A stretch of DNA of 64,000 nt from Pseudomonas gingeri (GTDB lineage: Bacteria; Pseudomonadota; Gammaproteobacteria; Pseudomonadales; Pseudomonadaceae): contig NZ_JACAOR010000001.1 in the NCBI RefSeq assembly GCF_013386115.1, positions 90,639-154,638 on the forward strand. The letters are read 5' to 3'. The notes beneath the pieces are model-generated. The model searched no databases. It was given only the letters and a program-made list of their open reading frames with translations, and was not told where the DNA came from. Positions 24,747 to 34,480 of this stretch are shown in pieces. The translations under genes were made by a program, and so were the position numbers. Position 1 is the stretch's first letter. Each line of letters starts with the position of its first letter.

Positions 24747-26027
24747 ATGTTCTGGCGATCGAAGTCGAAAAAGGCGGCCACTTCCGGGGCCATCTCCACG
24801 CCTGGCCATCTTGTGCCGAAGCCGGCCGCCGAGTTGTTGTCAACGCCTCGCCGACGCCAGTTGCTGGAGCACATCTGGCAGCGCACCTCGTTGTCGCGCA
24901 ATCAGTTTGCCGATCTCTACCTGCGCCCCATCGAGCGCTATGCCGAGCTGGTCCAGCAATTACCGGCCTCGCAAAGCCGCCACCATGCCTACCTCGGTGG
25001 GATGCTCGATCACGGCCTGGAAACCATGGCCTATGCCCTGAAGATCCGCCAGTCGCATCTGTTGCCGGTGGGGGCCGATCCGCAAACCCAGGCGCTGCAA
25101 GCCGAAGCCTGGAGCGCCAGCATCGCGTATGTGGCGCTGCTGCACGACGTCGGCAGGATCGTCGTCGACATGGACGTGCATCTGGCGGATGGGGCGGTGT
25201 GGCATCCCTGGAATGGTCCCATCCGGCGTGAGTATCGTTTCAGGTATTCGAAGGCGCACTCGCAGATGCTCCACGGTGCGGCGACGGCGCTGCTGTATGC
25301 GCAGGTGCTGCCCGTCACGATCCTCGACTGGTTGAGCGCCTACCCCGAACCCCTGGCCGCGCTGATCCATGCCCTGAGCGGGCATTGCGAACAGGCGGGC
25401 ATTCTCTCGGAGATACTCGTCCAGGCCGACCAGGCCTCGCGCGCCCTGGAGCAGGCCGTGACGCCTGCCCGGGAGCCGGGGGGGCCGAGGCCGTCGGCGC
25501 CTCCCGAGCGTTTGCCTCGCCTGGAATCGACCGATGAGGGAGTGAGCGACGAGGACCTGGGGCAGGTCTTCATGACGTGGCTCCGCCAAGGCGTGCAGAG
25601 CGGGGCGATTGCCGTCAACGAGGCCAACGCCAAGGTCCACGGCGTGGCCGGCACGGCCTTGCTGGTGACACCGAAGATCTTTCAGCGCTATGCCCGGGAG
25701 CATCCCGACGTCGGGCGAATAGCCAAGGAGCAGGGCGTAGGGGACTGGCAGTGGATCCAGCGTTGTTTCGAAAGGCTGGAGCTGCACCGCAAGCGAGCGG
25801 ATGGCCTGAATATCTGGGCCTGCGAGATGCAGGAGCCGCGCAGGACCAGGCGTCTCAACGGCTATCTGCTGATCGATCCCTCATGGCTGTTCAGCGAGTT
25901 GCCGCAGGACAATCCATGTCTGCGGCTCAAAGAGATCCGGCCATCCACCTGTGCCCCGGCAACCCCGCAAGCTGCAACGAAACCGGACGGCGGGTGTGCC
26001 GTCCGGTCTTGCGATGCCGCAAGCTGA
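24747..26027 (+). CDS. MobH-family relaxase (TraI-like), short form
   Basis: 426-residue homologue of ICE TraI relaxases of the MobH family, which nick oriT to start conjugation. The N-terminal HD-type domain is clear: LLSTPRRRQLLEHIWQRTS, HHAYLGGMLDHGLETMAYAL and the metal-binding LLHDVGRIVVDMDVH, then LSGHCEQAG. The C-terminal TraI_2_C winged-helix domain is also visible (FMTWLRQGVQSGAIAVNE, RADGLNIWACEM, RRTRRLNGYLLIDPS). In canonical members a long linker separates them; here it is only about 40 proline-rich residues, making the protein roughly 200 residues shorter. The start at 24747 gives the typical MFWR N-terminus. The only mobilisation gene in the window. Confidence 0.85.
   Translation: MFWRSKSKKAATSGAISTPGHLVPKPAAELLSTPRRRQLLEHIWQRTSLSRNQFADLYLRPIERYAELVQQLPASQSRHHAYLGGMLDHGLETMAYALKIRQSHLLPVGADPQTQALQAEAWSASIAYVALLHDVGRIVVDMDVHLADGAVWHPWNGPIRREYRFRYSKAHSQMLHGAATALLYAQVLPVTILDWLSAYPEPLAALIHALSGHCEQAGILSEILVQADQASRALEQAVTPAREPGGPRPSAPPERLPRLESTDEGVSDEDLGQVFMTWLRQGVQSGAIAVNEANAKVHGVAGTALLVTPKIFQRYAREHPDVGRIAKEQGVGDWQWIQRCFERLELHRKRADGLNIWACEMQEPRRTRRLNGYLLIDPSWLFSELPQDNPCLRLKEIRPSTCAPATPQAATKPDGGCAVRSCDAAS
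25982..26007. terminator. Terminator-like hairpin at relaxase/hydrolase convergence
   Basis: ACCGGACGGC and GCCGTCCGGT form a perfect 10-bp stem with a 6-base loop, followed by CTT. It lies within the last codons of the relaxase gene and between two convergent genes, so it probably terminates transcription from one or both sides, though the T-run is short. Confidence 0.55.
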
Positions 26028-26054
26028 GGGATCACGCAGCGGATCACATGGGGG

Positions 26055-27122
26055 TCAGAGATGATCCGCGTCGATCACGGCCTTGGCAAACGCCTGCGGC
26101 GCTTCCTGCGGCAGGTTGTGGCCGATGCCGCCGCTGATCAGGCGGAACTCGTATTTGCCGGTGAAACGCTTGGCGTAGTCCTCGGGGGCCGGGTGCGGTG
26201 CGCCGTTGGCATCGCCTTCGAGGGTGATGGTCGGCACGCCGATGGACGGTGCCGTCGCCAGTTTCTGCTCCAGGGCATCGTAGCGGCTCTCGCCCTGGAC
26301 CAGGCCCAGGCGCCAGCGGTAGTTGAAGACCGTGATATCGACGTGGTCGGGGTTGTCCAGGGCCTTGGCGCTGCGGTCGTAGGTGGCGTCATCGAACGCC
26401 CATTTCGGCGAAGCCAGTTGCCAGATCAGCTTGGCGAAATCGTGGGTGTTCTTTTCGTACCCGGCACGGCCGCGGTCGGTGGCGAAGTAGAACTGATACC
26501 ACCATTGCAGCTCGGCCTTGGGCGGCAGTGGGTTCTTGCCGGCCGCCTGGTTGCCGATCAGGTAGCCGCTGACCGAGACCAGCGCCTTGACCCGTTCAGG
26601 CCACAGTGCCGAGACGATGTCGGCCGAACGTGCGCCCCAGTCATAACCACCGAGCACGGCCTGCTTGATTTTCAAGGCATCCATGAAATCGATGACGTCA
26701 CTGGCCAGCGCGGCCGGCTGGCCGTTGCGCAGGGTCTTGTCGGAGAGGAAGTGGGTATCGCCATAACCACGGGCATACGGCATCAGCACCCGATAACCCT
26801 TTGCCGCCAGCAGGGGCGCGACTTCGTCATAGCTGTGGATGTCATAGGGCCAGCCGTGCAGGAGGATCACCACCGGGCCGTTGGCCGGACCCGTCTCGGC
26901 GTAGGCCACGTCCAGCAGCCCGGCGTTGACGTGTTTCAGCGGGCCGAATGGAGAGGGGGCGGCATAGGTGGTGCCAGCACGGGGGGCGGTTGGCTGGACG
27001 GCGTCGCTCGTTTGTGCGTGGGCCACGCCGAACGTGCCGAGCAGGGCGAGGGCAAGGATCGACGAACCGGCCAGACGGCGGCGGGATTTATCGGTCGGGT
27101 GGTTGTGCAGTGCCATCTTCAT
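26055..27122 (-). CDS. Secreted alpha/beta-fold hydrolase (epoxide hydrolase-like)
   Basis: 355-residue exported hydrolase. A signal peptide (SSILALALLGTFGVAHA) precedes the fold. The oxyanion HGWP motif is in VVILLHGWPYD, the nucleophile elbow is GGYDWGARS (Asp nucleophile, the class of epoxide hydrolases and haloalkane dehalogenases), and the catalytic His is in GIGHNLPQEAP. The Asp nucleophile excludes an ordinary Ser esterase. The start at 27122 has GGAG upstream. Single gene with no linked pathway; substrate unknown. Confidence 0.88.
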   Translation of the reverse strand: MKMALHNHPTDKSRRRLAGSSILALALLGTFGVAHAQTSDAVQPTAPRAGTTYAAPSPFGPLKHVNAGLLDVAYAETGPANGPVVILLHGWPYDIHSYDEVAPLLAAKGYRVLMPYARGYGDTHFLSDKTLRNGQPAALASDVIDFMDALKIKQAVLGGYDWGARSADIVSALWPERVKALVSVSGYLIGNQAAGKNPLPPKAELQWWYQFYFATDRGRAGYEKNTHDFAKLIWQLASPKWAFDDATYDRSAKALDNPDHVDITVFNYRWRLGLVQGESRYDALEQKLATAPSIGVPTITLEGDANGAPHPAPEDYAKRFTGKYEFRLISGGIGHNLPQEAPQAFAKAVIDADHL

Positions 27123-27352
27123 GGTGACGTCTCCGTTGCAAGTCTCGGCCAGGGGTTCGGATCGACCCCTTCAAACCTTGCCTGCATTTGAACGCCGTGA
27201 AGTATCTGGCCTGTGTCCAATCCGGGGCCGGATGAAAGCCCCGGTATCGCAAGGTGGTTCAGACACACTGTGATACAGAGCCGGTGATTCGTCTGGTGCC
27301 GATGCTCGGGGTATGGCCGGGCTTTGTCGTCTCCGACTGCCCATGGACACCG

Positions 27353-27979
27353 TCAGCGTGCGTCGCGCACCTGCATCAACGCGAACCCCAGCAGATTCAG
27401 GCCTTGCCACAGATTGGGGTTGTTCACGTTTTCGTCGTCCTGGGCGAGCCCGATCCCCCAGATGCGATCGACCGGACTGGCCTCGACAATGATCGCGGAG
27501 CCGGTCTGCTCGAGAAACGCCCCCAGCTCCGGGTTCTGGGTGAACTTGGCCTGGTTGGCGCGGACGACGATTGCATAGCGCTGTTGCAGCCAGACTTCCT
27601 CGTTGAAGCCGCGAACGTTGCGGCCCAGCGCCTTGGCGGCATTGGGGGTGGGCGCCAGGAGGACCTGGGCACGGATCTCCTCATCGCCGAACAGGGTCGC
27701 CTTTTCGGCCATCATGAAATGTTCGGCCGTCAGGTAGCGTTGCCCGTCGACGATGAACTCGGCCGGATACCACTGGCTGAAGCAGGAAGCGGTGATGCCA
27801 CTCTTGCTTCGTTGGTGTCCCCAGAAAAAGACATAGTCGAGTTTCTCTGCGCAATTGAAGCGGGCGCGCAGAGTTTCCAGATAGCTTGAGTCGTGCAATT
27901 GAGCTTCCTTGGCGGCGGGCTTTTGAGGTAAGGGGACCTGGTCCCGGCATAGTATGGGTACGGATCGGGTTGTTGTCAT
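27353..27979 (-). CDS. NADAR-family (YbiA-like) protein
   Basis: 208-residue cytoplasmic protein of the NADAR superfamily. Members such as YbiA hydrolyse N-glycosidic bonds of reactive riboflavin intermediates, and others remove ADP-ribose from DNA or proteins. Family blocks are FFWGHQRS near 45, SQWYPAEFIVDG, YLTAEHFMMAEKATLFGD, ALGRNVRGFNEEVW and the terminal WGIGLAQDDENVNNP. The N-terminal 30 residues are extra. It stands alone and no toxin or phage gene adjoins it, so a housekeeping role is most likely. Confidence 0.88.
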   Translation of the reverse strand: MTTTRSVPILCRDQVPLPQKPAAKEAQLHDSSYLETLRARFNCAEKLDYVFFWGHQRSKSGITASCFSQWYPAEFIVDGQRYLTAEHFMMAEKATLFGDEEIRAQVLLAPTPNAAKALGRNVRGFNEEVWLQQRYAIVVRANQAKFTQNPELGAFLEQTGSAIIVEASPVDRIWGIGLAQDDENVNNPNLWQGLNLLGFALMQVRDAR

Positions 27980-28048
27980 ATGCAGGTGAGAACCCGGCGT
28001 CCGGATGCTGCCGTTATTGCCCTGGCACCCGGCCCCAGGCCACGACGG

Positions 28049-28528
28049 TCATCCCTTGAGCGCCGCTTCGATCTTCGCGATATCGATCTTGCCCATGCCC
28101 ATCATGGCGTCGAAGGCACGCTTGGCGGTCGCCGGGTCGGGGTGGGTGACCGCCGCCGTCAGCACGCGAGGGGTGATCTGCCATGACAGCCCCCACTTGT
28201 CCTTGCACCAGCCACAGGCGCTTTCCTGGCCACCGTTGCCGACAATGGCGTTCCACAAGCGGTCCGTTTCGGCCTGGTCGTCGGTGGCCACCTGGAACGA
28301 GAACGCTTCGCTGTGCTTGAACGCCGGCCCGCCGTTCAGGCCGAGGCACGGGATACCCAGCACCGTGAACTCGACGGTCAGGACATCGCCCTGTTTGCCG
28401 GCGGGGTAGTCGCCGGGGGCTCGGTGGACGGCTTTCACGGCGCTGTCCGGGAAGGTCCCGGCGTAGAACGTCGCGGCCTCCAGGGCAGTGCCGTCGTACC
28501 AGAGACAAATCGTGTTTTTGCTGATCAT
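28049..28528 (-). CDS. VOC-family (PhnB/glyoxalase-like) protein
   Basis: 159-residue protein of the vicinal oxygen chelate fold, 3-demethylubiquinone methyltransferase-like subgroup. It starts MISKNTICLWYDGTALEAA and contains FYAGTFPDSAV, LTVEFTVLGIPCLGLNGGP, and the CGWCKDKWGLSWQITP block conserved in this group. Enzymatic function of the group is mostly undetermined. The start at 28528 is the family N-terminus; the upstream open frame overlaps a palindrome and is not coding. Confidence 0.88.
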   Translation of the reverse strand: MISKNTICLWYDGTALEAATFYAGTFPDSAVKAVHRAPGDYPAGKQGDVLTVEFTVLGIPCLGLNGGPAFKHSEAFSFQVATDDQAETDRLWNAIVGNGGQESACGWCKDKWGLSWQITPRVLTAAVTHPDPATAKRAFDAMMGMGKIDIAKIEAALKG

Positions 28529-28598
28529 CCGGGTTCTCCACGAGAGGGGGGACACGTGGAGTCTAGCCGACGACACTTGGCCGTCCCGTTTTTGCGAC

Positions 28599-28622
28599 GG
28601 CCGCCCTGCCGGCAGGGCGGCC
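28599..28622. repeat. Perfect 24-bp palindrome between VOC and cystathionine lyase genes
   Basis: GGCCGCCCTGCC followed by its exact complement GGCAGGGCGGCC. As RNA it would be an extremely stable stem 10 bases after the cystathionine gamma-lyase stop. There is no U-run after it on the minus strand, so it is a transcript-end stabiliser or imperfect terminator at best. Confidence 0.55.
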
Positions 28623-28631
28623 TGGCGGGGC

Positions 28632-29806
28632 TCAGATCCGGGCCAGCGCCTGTGCCAGGTCGGCCCGCAGGTCCTCGACATCCTCGACACCCACCGACAG
28701 GCGCACCAGCGCATCGCCGATACCGAGTTGCGCGCGGGTCTGCGCCGGAATGGTCGCGTGGGTCATGATCGCCGGATGTTCGATCAGGCTTTCCACGCCG
28801 CCCAGGCTCTCGGCCAGGGCGAAGATCTGCACGCTTTCGAGGAAGCGCCGGGCGCCGGCCAGGTCGCTCTTCAGGTCGACGGAAATCATCCCGCCGAAGC
28901 CACGCATCTGCCGGCGTGCCAGTTCATGCTGCGGGTGCGACGCCAGGCCGGGGTAATAGACCCGCGCCACCTGTGGCTGGCGCTCCAGCCAGGTCGCCAG
29001 CTCCAGGGCGTTGCTGCAATGGCGCTCCATGCGCAACGACAGGGTCTTCACGCCGCGCAGGGTAAGGAAAGCATCGAATGGCCCGGCAATGGCGCCCACC
29101 GAGTTCTGCAGGAACCCCAGGCGCTCGGCGAGTTCGGCATTGTGCCCGACCACCGCGATGCCGCCGATCACGTCCGAGTGGCCGTTCAGGTACTTGGTCG
29201 TCGAATGCACCACGATATCGAAACCCAACTCCAGCGGGCGCTGGATCCAGGGGCTGGCAAAGGTATTGTCGGCGACACAGATGATGCCGCGGTCGCGACA
29301 GAGGCGGGCGATGGCGGCCAGGTCGGTGAGGCTCAGCAGGGGGTTGCTCGGCGTTTCGACCCAGACCATCCGCGTATCGTCCCGCAGCGCCGCCTCGAAG
29401 GCAGCCAGGTCGGTCAGGTCGACGAAGTTGAAACGATGCCCGGCGCTACGCTGGCGCACCTTGTCGAACAGGCGGAAGGTGCCGCCGTAGAGGTCGTTGC
29501 CGGAGACCACATGGGCACCCGCGTCGAGCAGTTCGAGCACCGTGGAAATCGCTGCGAGGCCGGAGGCGAAGGCGAAGGCCTGGCTGCCGCCTTCGAGGTC
29601 GGCCACGCAGCGCTCCAGGGCGAAGCGCGTCGGGTTGTGGGAGCGCCCGTAGTCGAAGCCCTTGTGCACGCCAGGGCTGTCTTGCAGATAGGTGGAGTTG
29701 GCATAGATCGGCGGCATCAGCGCCCCGGTGGTCGGGTCCGGCGACTGCCCGGCGTGGATGACCCGGGTAGCGAAGGCGCGGGGTGCGGCGGACTTGTCGT
29801 GCTGAC

Positions 29807-29810
<4 letters not shown>
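28632..29810 (-). CDS. Cystathionine gamma-lyase/synthase-family PLP enzyme
   Basis: 392-residue Cys/Met-metabolism PLP enzyme, normal full length. Conserved blocks: FATRVIHAGQSPDPTTGA, the phosphate-binding FASGLAAISTVLELL, ADNTFASPWIQRPLE, and the PLP-lysine motif HSTTKYLNGHSDVIGG near residue 200. Its start overlaps the stop of the cystathionine beta-synthase gene by four bases, so the pair makes cysteine from homocysteine and serine (reverse transsulfuration). That context favours gamma-lyase over gamma-synthase activity, although the sequence cannot separate the two. Confidence 0.9.
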
Positions 29811-31183
<1,373 letters not shown>

Positions 31184-31349
31184 GGGGTCACCTCATTACG
31201 GGAAGTTCGTAGTGGATGGACAGCGGATGAGGGGAGCAGGTTGCAGAAAACCTGTCGCTTGGAACATAGGTCGGTATCGCCCCGGCCGCAACCGGATGCG
31301 GGCAATCAGTGCCTGCGACACTCAAGGTCACGGTCGTGACGATGCTGTT

Positions 31350-32186
31350 TCAGTTTGCCAGGGCCCGGTCGACCAGCCCCATGATCTTTTCGGCCGTCGT
31401 GCGATCGACTGGGGTGTAGACGATCATTCCCAGGTCCGGCCGGCCATCGATGGAAAACGCCGAGTACTCCAGCTCGATCGGTCCCAACTCAGGGTGCAGC
31501 AGGCGCTTGACGGTTTCTGCGTCGCCGTGACCATGCACCTCGTGGTGATGCCACAGGTCGGCGAACTCCGCACTGATACTGCAAAGCTCGTCCACCAGTT
31601 CACCGGCCTCGGAGGCCAGCCCGGCTCGCGCCACATCCGCCCTGAACGCACCCACTACGAAACGGGCGACGCTCGCCCAGTCATGCTGTTTGGCGCGCAC
31701 TGCCGGATTGCAAAACAGGAACCGCAGGATATTGCGCTGGCCGACGGGTAGCGTGCCGTAGTCGGTCAGCACGACGGCGGCGGCACGGTTCCAGGCGATC
31801 ACATCCCAGGTGGCGCTCTTTATGATCGCCGGGCTGACGGGAAATGCATCGAGCAGGCGCTGAAGCCTGGGATTGATACCCTCGACGGGCGTATAGCGAA
31901 CTTCGGGCAGTCGTCCCAGCGCCAGCATGAACAGGTGCTCGCGTTCCGAATCCGTCAGCATCAGGGCCCCGGATATCCGGTTCAGCACCGCGGCGGATGG
32001 CGCGCCACCACGGCCTTGCTCCAGCCAGGTGTACCAGGTCGGGCTGATGTTGGCGCGCTGGGCAACTTCTTCCCTGCGCAGTCCGGGAGTGCGCCTGCGT
32101 CCGGAGTACCCCAGGCTTGCCGGATCGAGGCGGGTTCGCCGGTTTCTCAGGAACTCGCCGAGAGAACTGCTTGCACTGACGGGCAT
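31350..32186 (-). CDS. XRE-family regulator with MmyB-like sensor domain
   Basis: 278-residue regulator. The N-terminal helix-turn-helix (GLRREEVAQRANISPTWYTW, residues 34-53) is the characteristic XRE/MmyB form, followed by the HLFMLALGRLPEV hinge and a PAS-like MmyB ligand-binding domain (VIAWNRAAAVVLTDY). This group typically regulates an adjacent divergently transcribed oxidoreductase and may sense a fatty-acid-like ligand. It is divergent from the SDR gene at 32285, and a pair of direct repeats lies between them. Confidence 0.9.
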   Translation of the reverse strand: MPVSASSSLGEFLRNRRTRLDPASLGYSGRRRTPGLRREEVAQRANISPTWYTWLEQGRGGAPSAAVLNRISGALMLTDSEREHLFMLALGRLPEVRYTPVEGINPRLQRLLDAFPVSPAIIKSATWDVIAWNRAAAVVLTDYGTLPVGQRNILRFLFCNPAVRAKQHDWASVARFVVGAFRADVARAGLASEAGELVDELCSISAEFADLWHHHEVHGHGDAETVKRLLHPELGPIELEYSAFSIDGRPDLGMIVYTPVDRTTAEKIMGLVDRALAN

Positions 32187-32205
32187 AGGGGAACCTGTTA
32201 ATCAT

Positions 32206-32240
32206 TTTAATAGGATAATGTCACTACTTTAACGGGATAA
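32206..32240. promoter_or_regulatory. Pair of direct-repeat operators between XRE and SDR genes
   Basis: TTTAATAGGATAA (32206-32218) and TTTAACGGGATAA (32228-32240) differ at two positions and are 22 bp apart centre to centre, two helical turns. They are 20 bp upstream of the regulator start and 45 bp upstream of the SDR start, well placed for autoregulation and control of the neighbour. Confidence 0.6.
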
Positions 32241-32284
32241 AGAATGCTCCGATAGTGAATGGGAAACCACCCAGGAGAGCTGTC

Positions 32285-33172
32285 ATGCGAATATTTCTCA
32301 CCGGTGCGACCGGCTTTATCGGTTCGGCCCTTGTCCCCGAGTTGATCCGGGCCGGGCACGAGGTCACGGGCATGGCCCGTTCGGAAGTCGGAGCACAAGC
32401 GCTTATCGAGGCGGGGGCCCAGGTGCACCGTGGTGATCTGGAGGACCCCGAGAGCCTGCGTGCCGGTGCCGCTGAAGCCGATGGCGTGATACATGCGGCG
32501 TTCGATCACGATTTTTCGAGGTTTGCCGCCAATTGCGCCAAGGACCGGCGAGCGATCGAGGCCCTGGGCTCGGCCCTGTCCGGCTCCGACCGTCCCCTGA
32601 TCATCACCTCCGTGGCATCGCTGGGCAGTGCTGCGCCCGGTCAACTGGCGACCGAGGACGTTTGCAATACCCGCCACGCCAATCCGCGCACCGGGTCCGA
32701 ACTGACTGTAAATGTGCTGTTGGACGCCGGTCTCAATATCTCGGTGGTGCGCTTGCCGCAGGTCCACAATCCATTCCGGCAGGGGTTGATCACCCCCCTT
32801 GTTGCCGTCGCTCGCGAAAAGGGCGTCTCGGCCTACGTGGAAGCGGGGCGCAACCGCTGGGCGGCCTGTCATCTCCTGGATGTGGCGCGTCTGTACCGAC
32901 TGGCCCTGGAGAAAGGCGAGCCGGGCGCGCGTTATCACGCTGTCGGCGAAGAAGGGGTCAGCAGCCGCGAAATAGCCGAGTCGATTGGCCGGGGTCTGAA
33001 GGTGCCGGTGGTGTCGATCACGGCCCTGGAGGCGGTGACGCATTTTGGCTGGCTGGAGATGTTCGTCGGCCTGGATATGCCAGCGTCCAGCGTCCTGACA
33101 CAAAGCCGCCTGGACTGGCACCCGACGGGCCCCGGGCTGATCGCGGACCTTGACCAGGCGCGTTTTGCCTGA
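32285..33172 (+). CDS. Atypical SDR / NAD-dependent epimerase-like protein
   Basis: 295-residue extended-SDR protein starting MRIFLTGATGFIGSALVPEL, with a good NAD(P) glycine motif. The usual YxxxK pair is not found; the region reads NPRTGSELTVNVLLDAG, as in atypical SDRs of the YwnB/NmrA-like groups. RLPQVHNP and GRNRWAACHLLDVARLYRL are typical of this subfamily. The start at 32285 has AGGAGA upstream. Probable target of the divergent XRE regulator; substrate unknown. Confidence 0.85.
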   Translation: MRIFLTGATGFIGSALVPELIRAGHEVTGMARSEVGAQALIEAGAQVHRGDLEDPESLRAGAAEADGVIHAAFDHDFSRFAANCAKDRRAIEALGSALSGSDRPLIITSVASLGSAAPGQLATEDVCNTRHANPRTGSELTVNVLLDAGLNISVVRLPQVHNPFRQGLITPLVAVAREKGVSAYVEAGRNRWAACHLLDVARLYRLALEKGEPGARYHAVGEEGVSSREIAESIGRGLKVPVVSITALEAVTHFGWLEMFVGLDMPASSVLTQSRLDWHPTGPGLIADLDQARFA

Positions 33173-33223
33173 CGCGCATTCGCAGGACGCAGAGCCGGCG
33201 CAGCCCTTCCCGCAGGCAGCGAG

Positions 33224-34402
33224 TCAGAGCGTGCGCAGCAATCCGCTGCTCGCCAGCGTCTGGTCGACCAGGCGAATGCGGTCACGGCCGCCACGCTTGG
33301 ATTCATAGAGCGCGGCGTCGCTTTGCTCGATCAGGGCCGTCAGGCTGGCGGGCGCCTGGTCGAACAGGTTGGCGCCGATGCTCAGGGTGACCGCCGCGGG
33401 CGTGGCGAAGGTCTGTGAGGCTGTCTGGTGGAACTGCTCCCGCAGCCTGCTGCCCAGTTCGACGATGCGTTCATTCGAGGCGTTGCCCAGCAGGATGACG
33501 AATTCGTCACCGCCCAGGCGCGCCGCCAGCGCACCGTCGGGCAACGCCGAAAGAATCATCTCGCTCAGCGTGACCAGCAGTCGGTCGCCCGCGGTATGGC
33601 CATACAGGTCGTTGACCAGCTTGAAGTTGTCGATATCGATCAGCAGCAAGGCGCCCGGCCGAGCCCCGGAGACCTCATCCAGCAGGCGCGGTGCGCGCAC
33701 TTCGAGGGCGCGGCGGTTGTACAGCGCGGTCAACGGGTCACGGGCCGCCAGTCGCGCGATGCGCTTCTCCCGCCGGTAACGCTCGGTGCCGGTCATCGAC
33801 AGCGCAATCAGCATGATCGCCATCGCCCCCTCGACCAGCGAAATCTGGATGATCTCGCCCCGGAAGGCGGCCAGATCGATCAGGGTGCCCGGAATGACCG
33901 CCGAGATCGCCTTGGCGAGATAGAACAGCCCATGAACCAGCAGGACATAACGCAGTTGGACCGCCCCCACGCTCAGGGATCGGCCATGGGGGCGCAGCAG
34001 GAAGCTGGCCCTGAGCGTCAACAGCGCGACCAGCAGCGAGTTGACCAGCAACATGACTTTCGACCAGGACGGCTCTTCCGGCAACAACAGCAGGGCCAGC
34101 CAGACAGCGAAGACCAGGTACCAGGCACGGGACAGGCGTGCCTGCGTAAAACGTGCGACCCCCATCAGGAAGAGCCCGTGGGCGATCACCAGCAGGCCGT
34201 TGGCGAACCAGATGCCGATCAGCAGGAGGCCGCTGCCGCGCAGCAGGGCGAGGGTCGATCCCACGGTGATCGTTGCAAACCCGGCACTCCAGAACAACAG
34301 CGAGGGTTCACGAATGCTGCGCCATTCGATGGCCAGGTACAGCGCGGCGGCGGCGGCCAGGGCGATCGAGAGGGTCAACAACGTGGGAGGGTCGAGCGCC
34401 AT
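33224..34402 (-). CDS. Membrane diguanylate cyclase (GGDEF)
   Basis: 392-residue protein that should make cyclic di-GMP. About six to seven transmembrane helices occupy residues 8-200 with no recognisable soluble sensor. The GGDEF domain begins AARDPLTALYNRRALEV, and the active-site motif is ARLGGDEFVILLG near residue 296, intact. No RxxD inhibitory site precedes it (the preceding residues read PDGALAARL), so feedback inhibition may be absent. It lies 78 bp downstream of the MarR-GNAT gene on the same strand and may be cotranscribed. Confidence 0.9.
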   Translation of the reverse strand: MALDPPTLLTLSIALAAAAALYLAIEWRSIREPSLLFWSAGFATITVGSTLALLRGSGLLLIGIWFANGLLVIAHGLFLMGVARFTQARLSRAWYLVFAVWLALLLLPEEPSWSKVMLLVNSLLVALLTLRASFLLRPHGRSLSVGAVQLRYVLLVHGLFYLAKAISAVIPGTLIDLAAFRGEIIQISLVEGAMAIMLIALSMTGTERYRREKRIARLAARDPLTALYNRRALEVRAPRLLDEVSGARPGALLLIDIDNFKLVNDLYGHTAGDRLLVTLSEMILSALPDGALAARLGGDEFVILLGNASNERIVELGSRLREQFHQTASQTFATPAAVTLSIGANLFDQAPASLTALIEQSDAALYESKRGGRDRIRLVDQTLASSGLLRTL

Positions 34403-34480
34403 ATACGGACTAGCCTGTCTGGTGTGCGGTGAAGTCCCTCGATTGTAAGCCCTGGAGCGGAATTTTCGCAGGGCCGGGCG

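Noticed and set aside
8829..26027. A complete, self-transmissible integrative conjugative element
   Set aside because: No integrase, excisionase, att repeats, tRNA target, partition genes or the TraU/TraG half were found in the window.
31184..31349. SAM or other sulfur riboswitch before the cystathionine beta-synthase operon
   Set aside because: No conserved aptamer core or terminator hairpin could be recognised in the 166-bp leader region.
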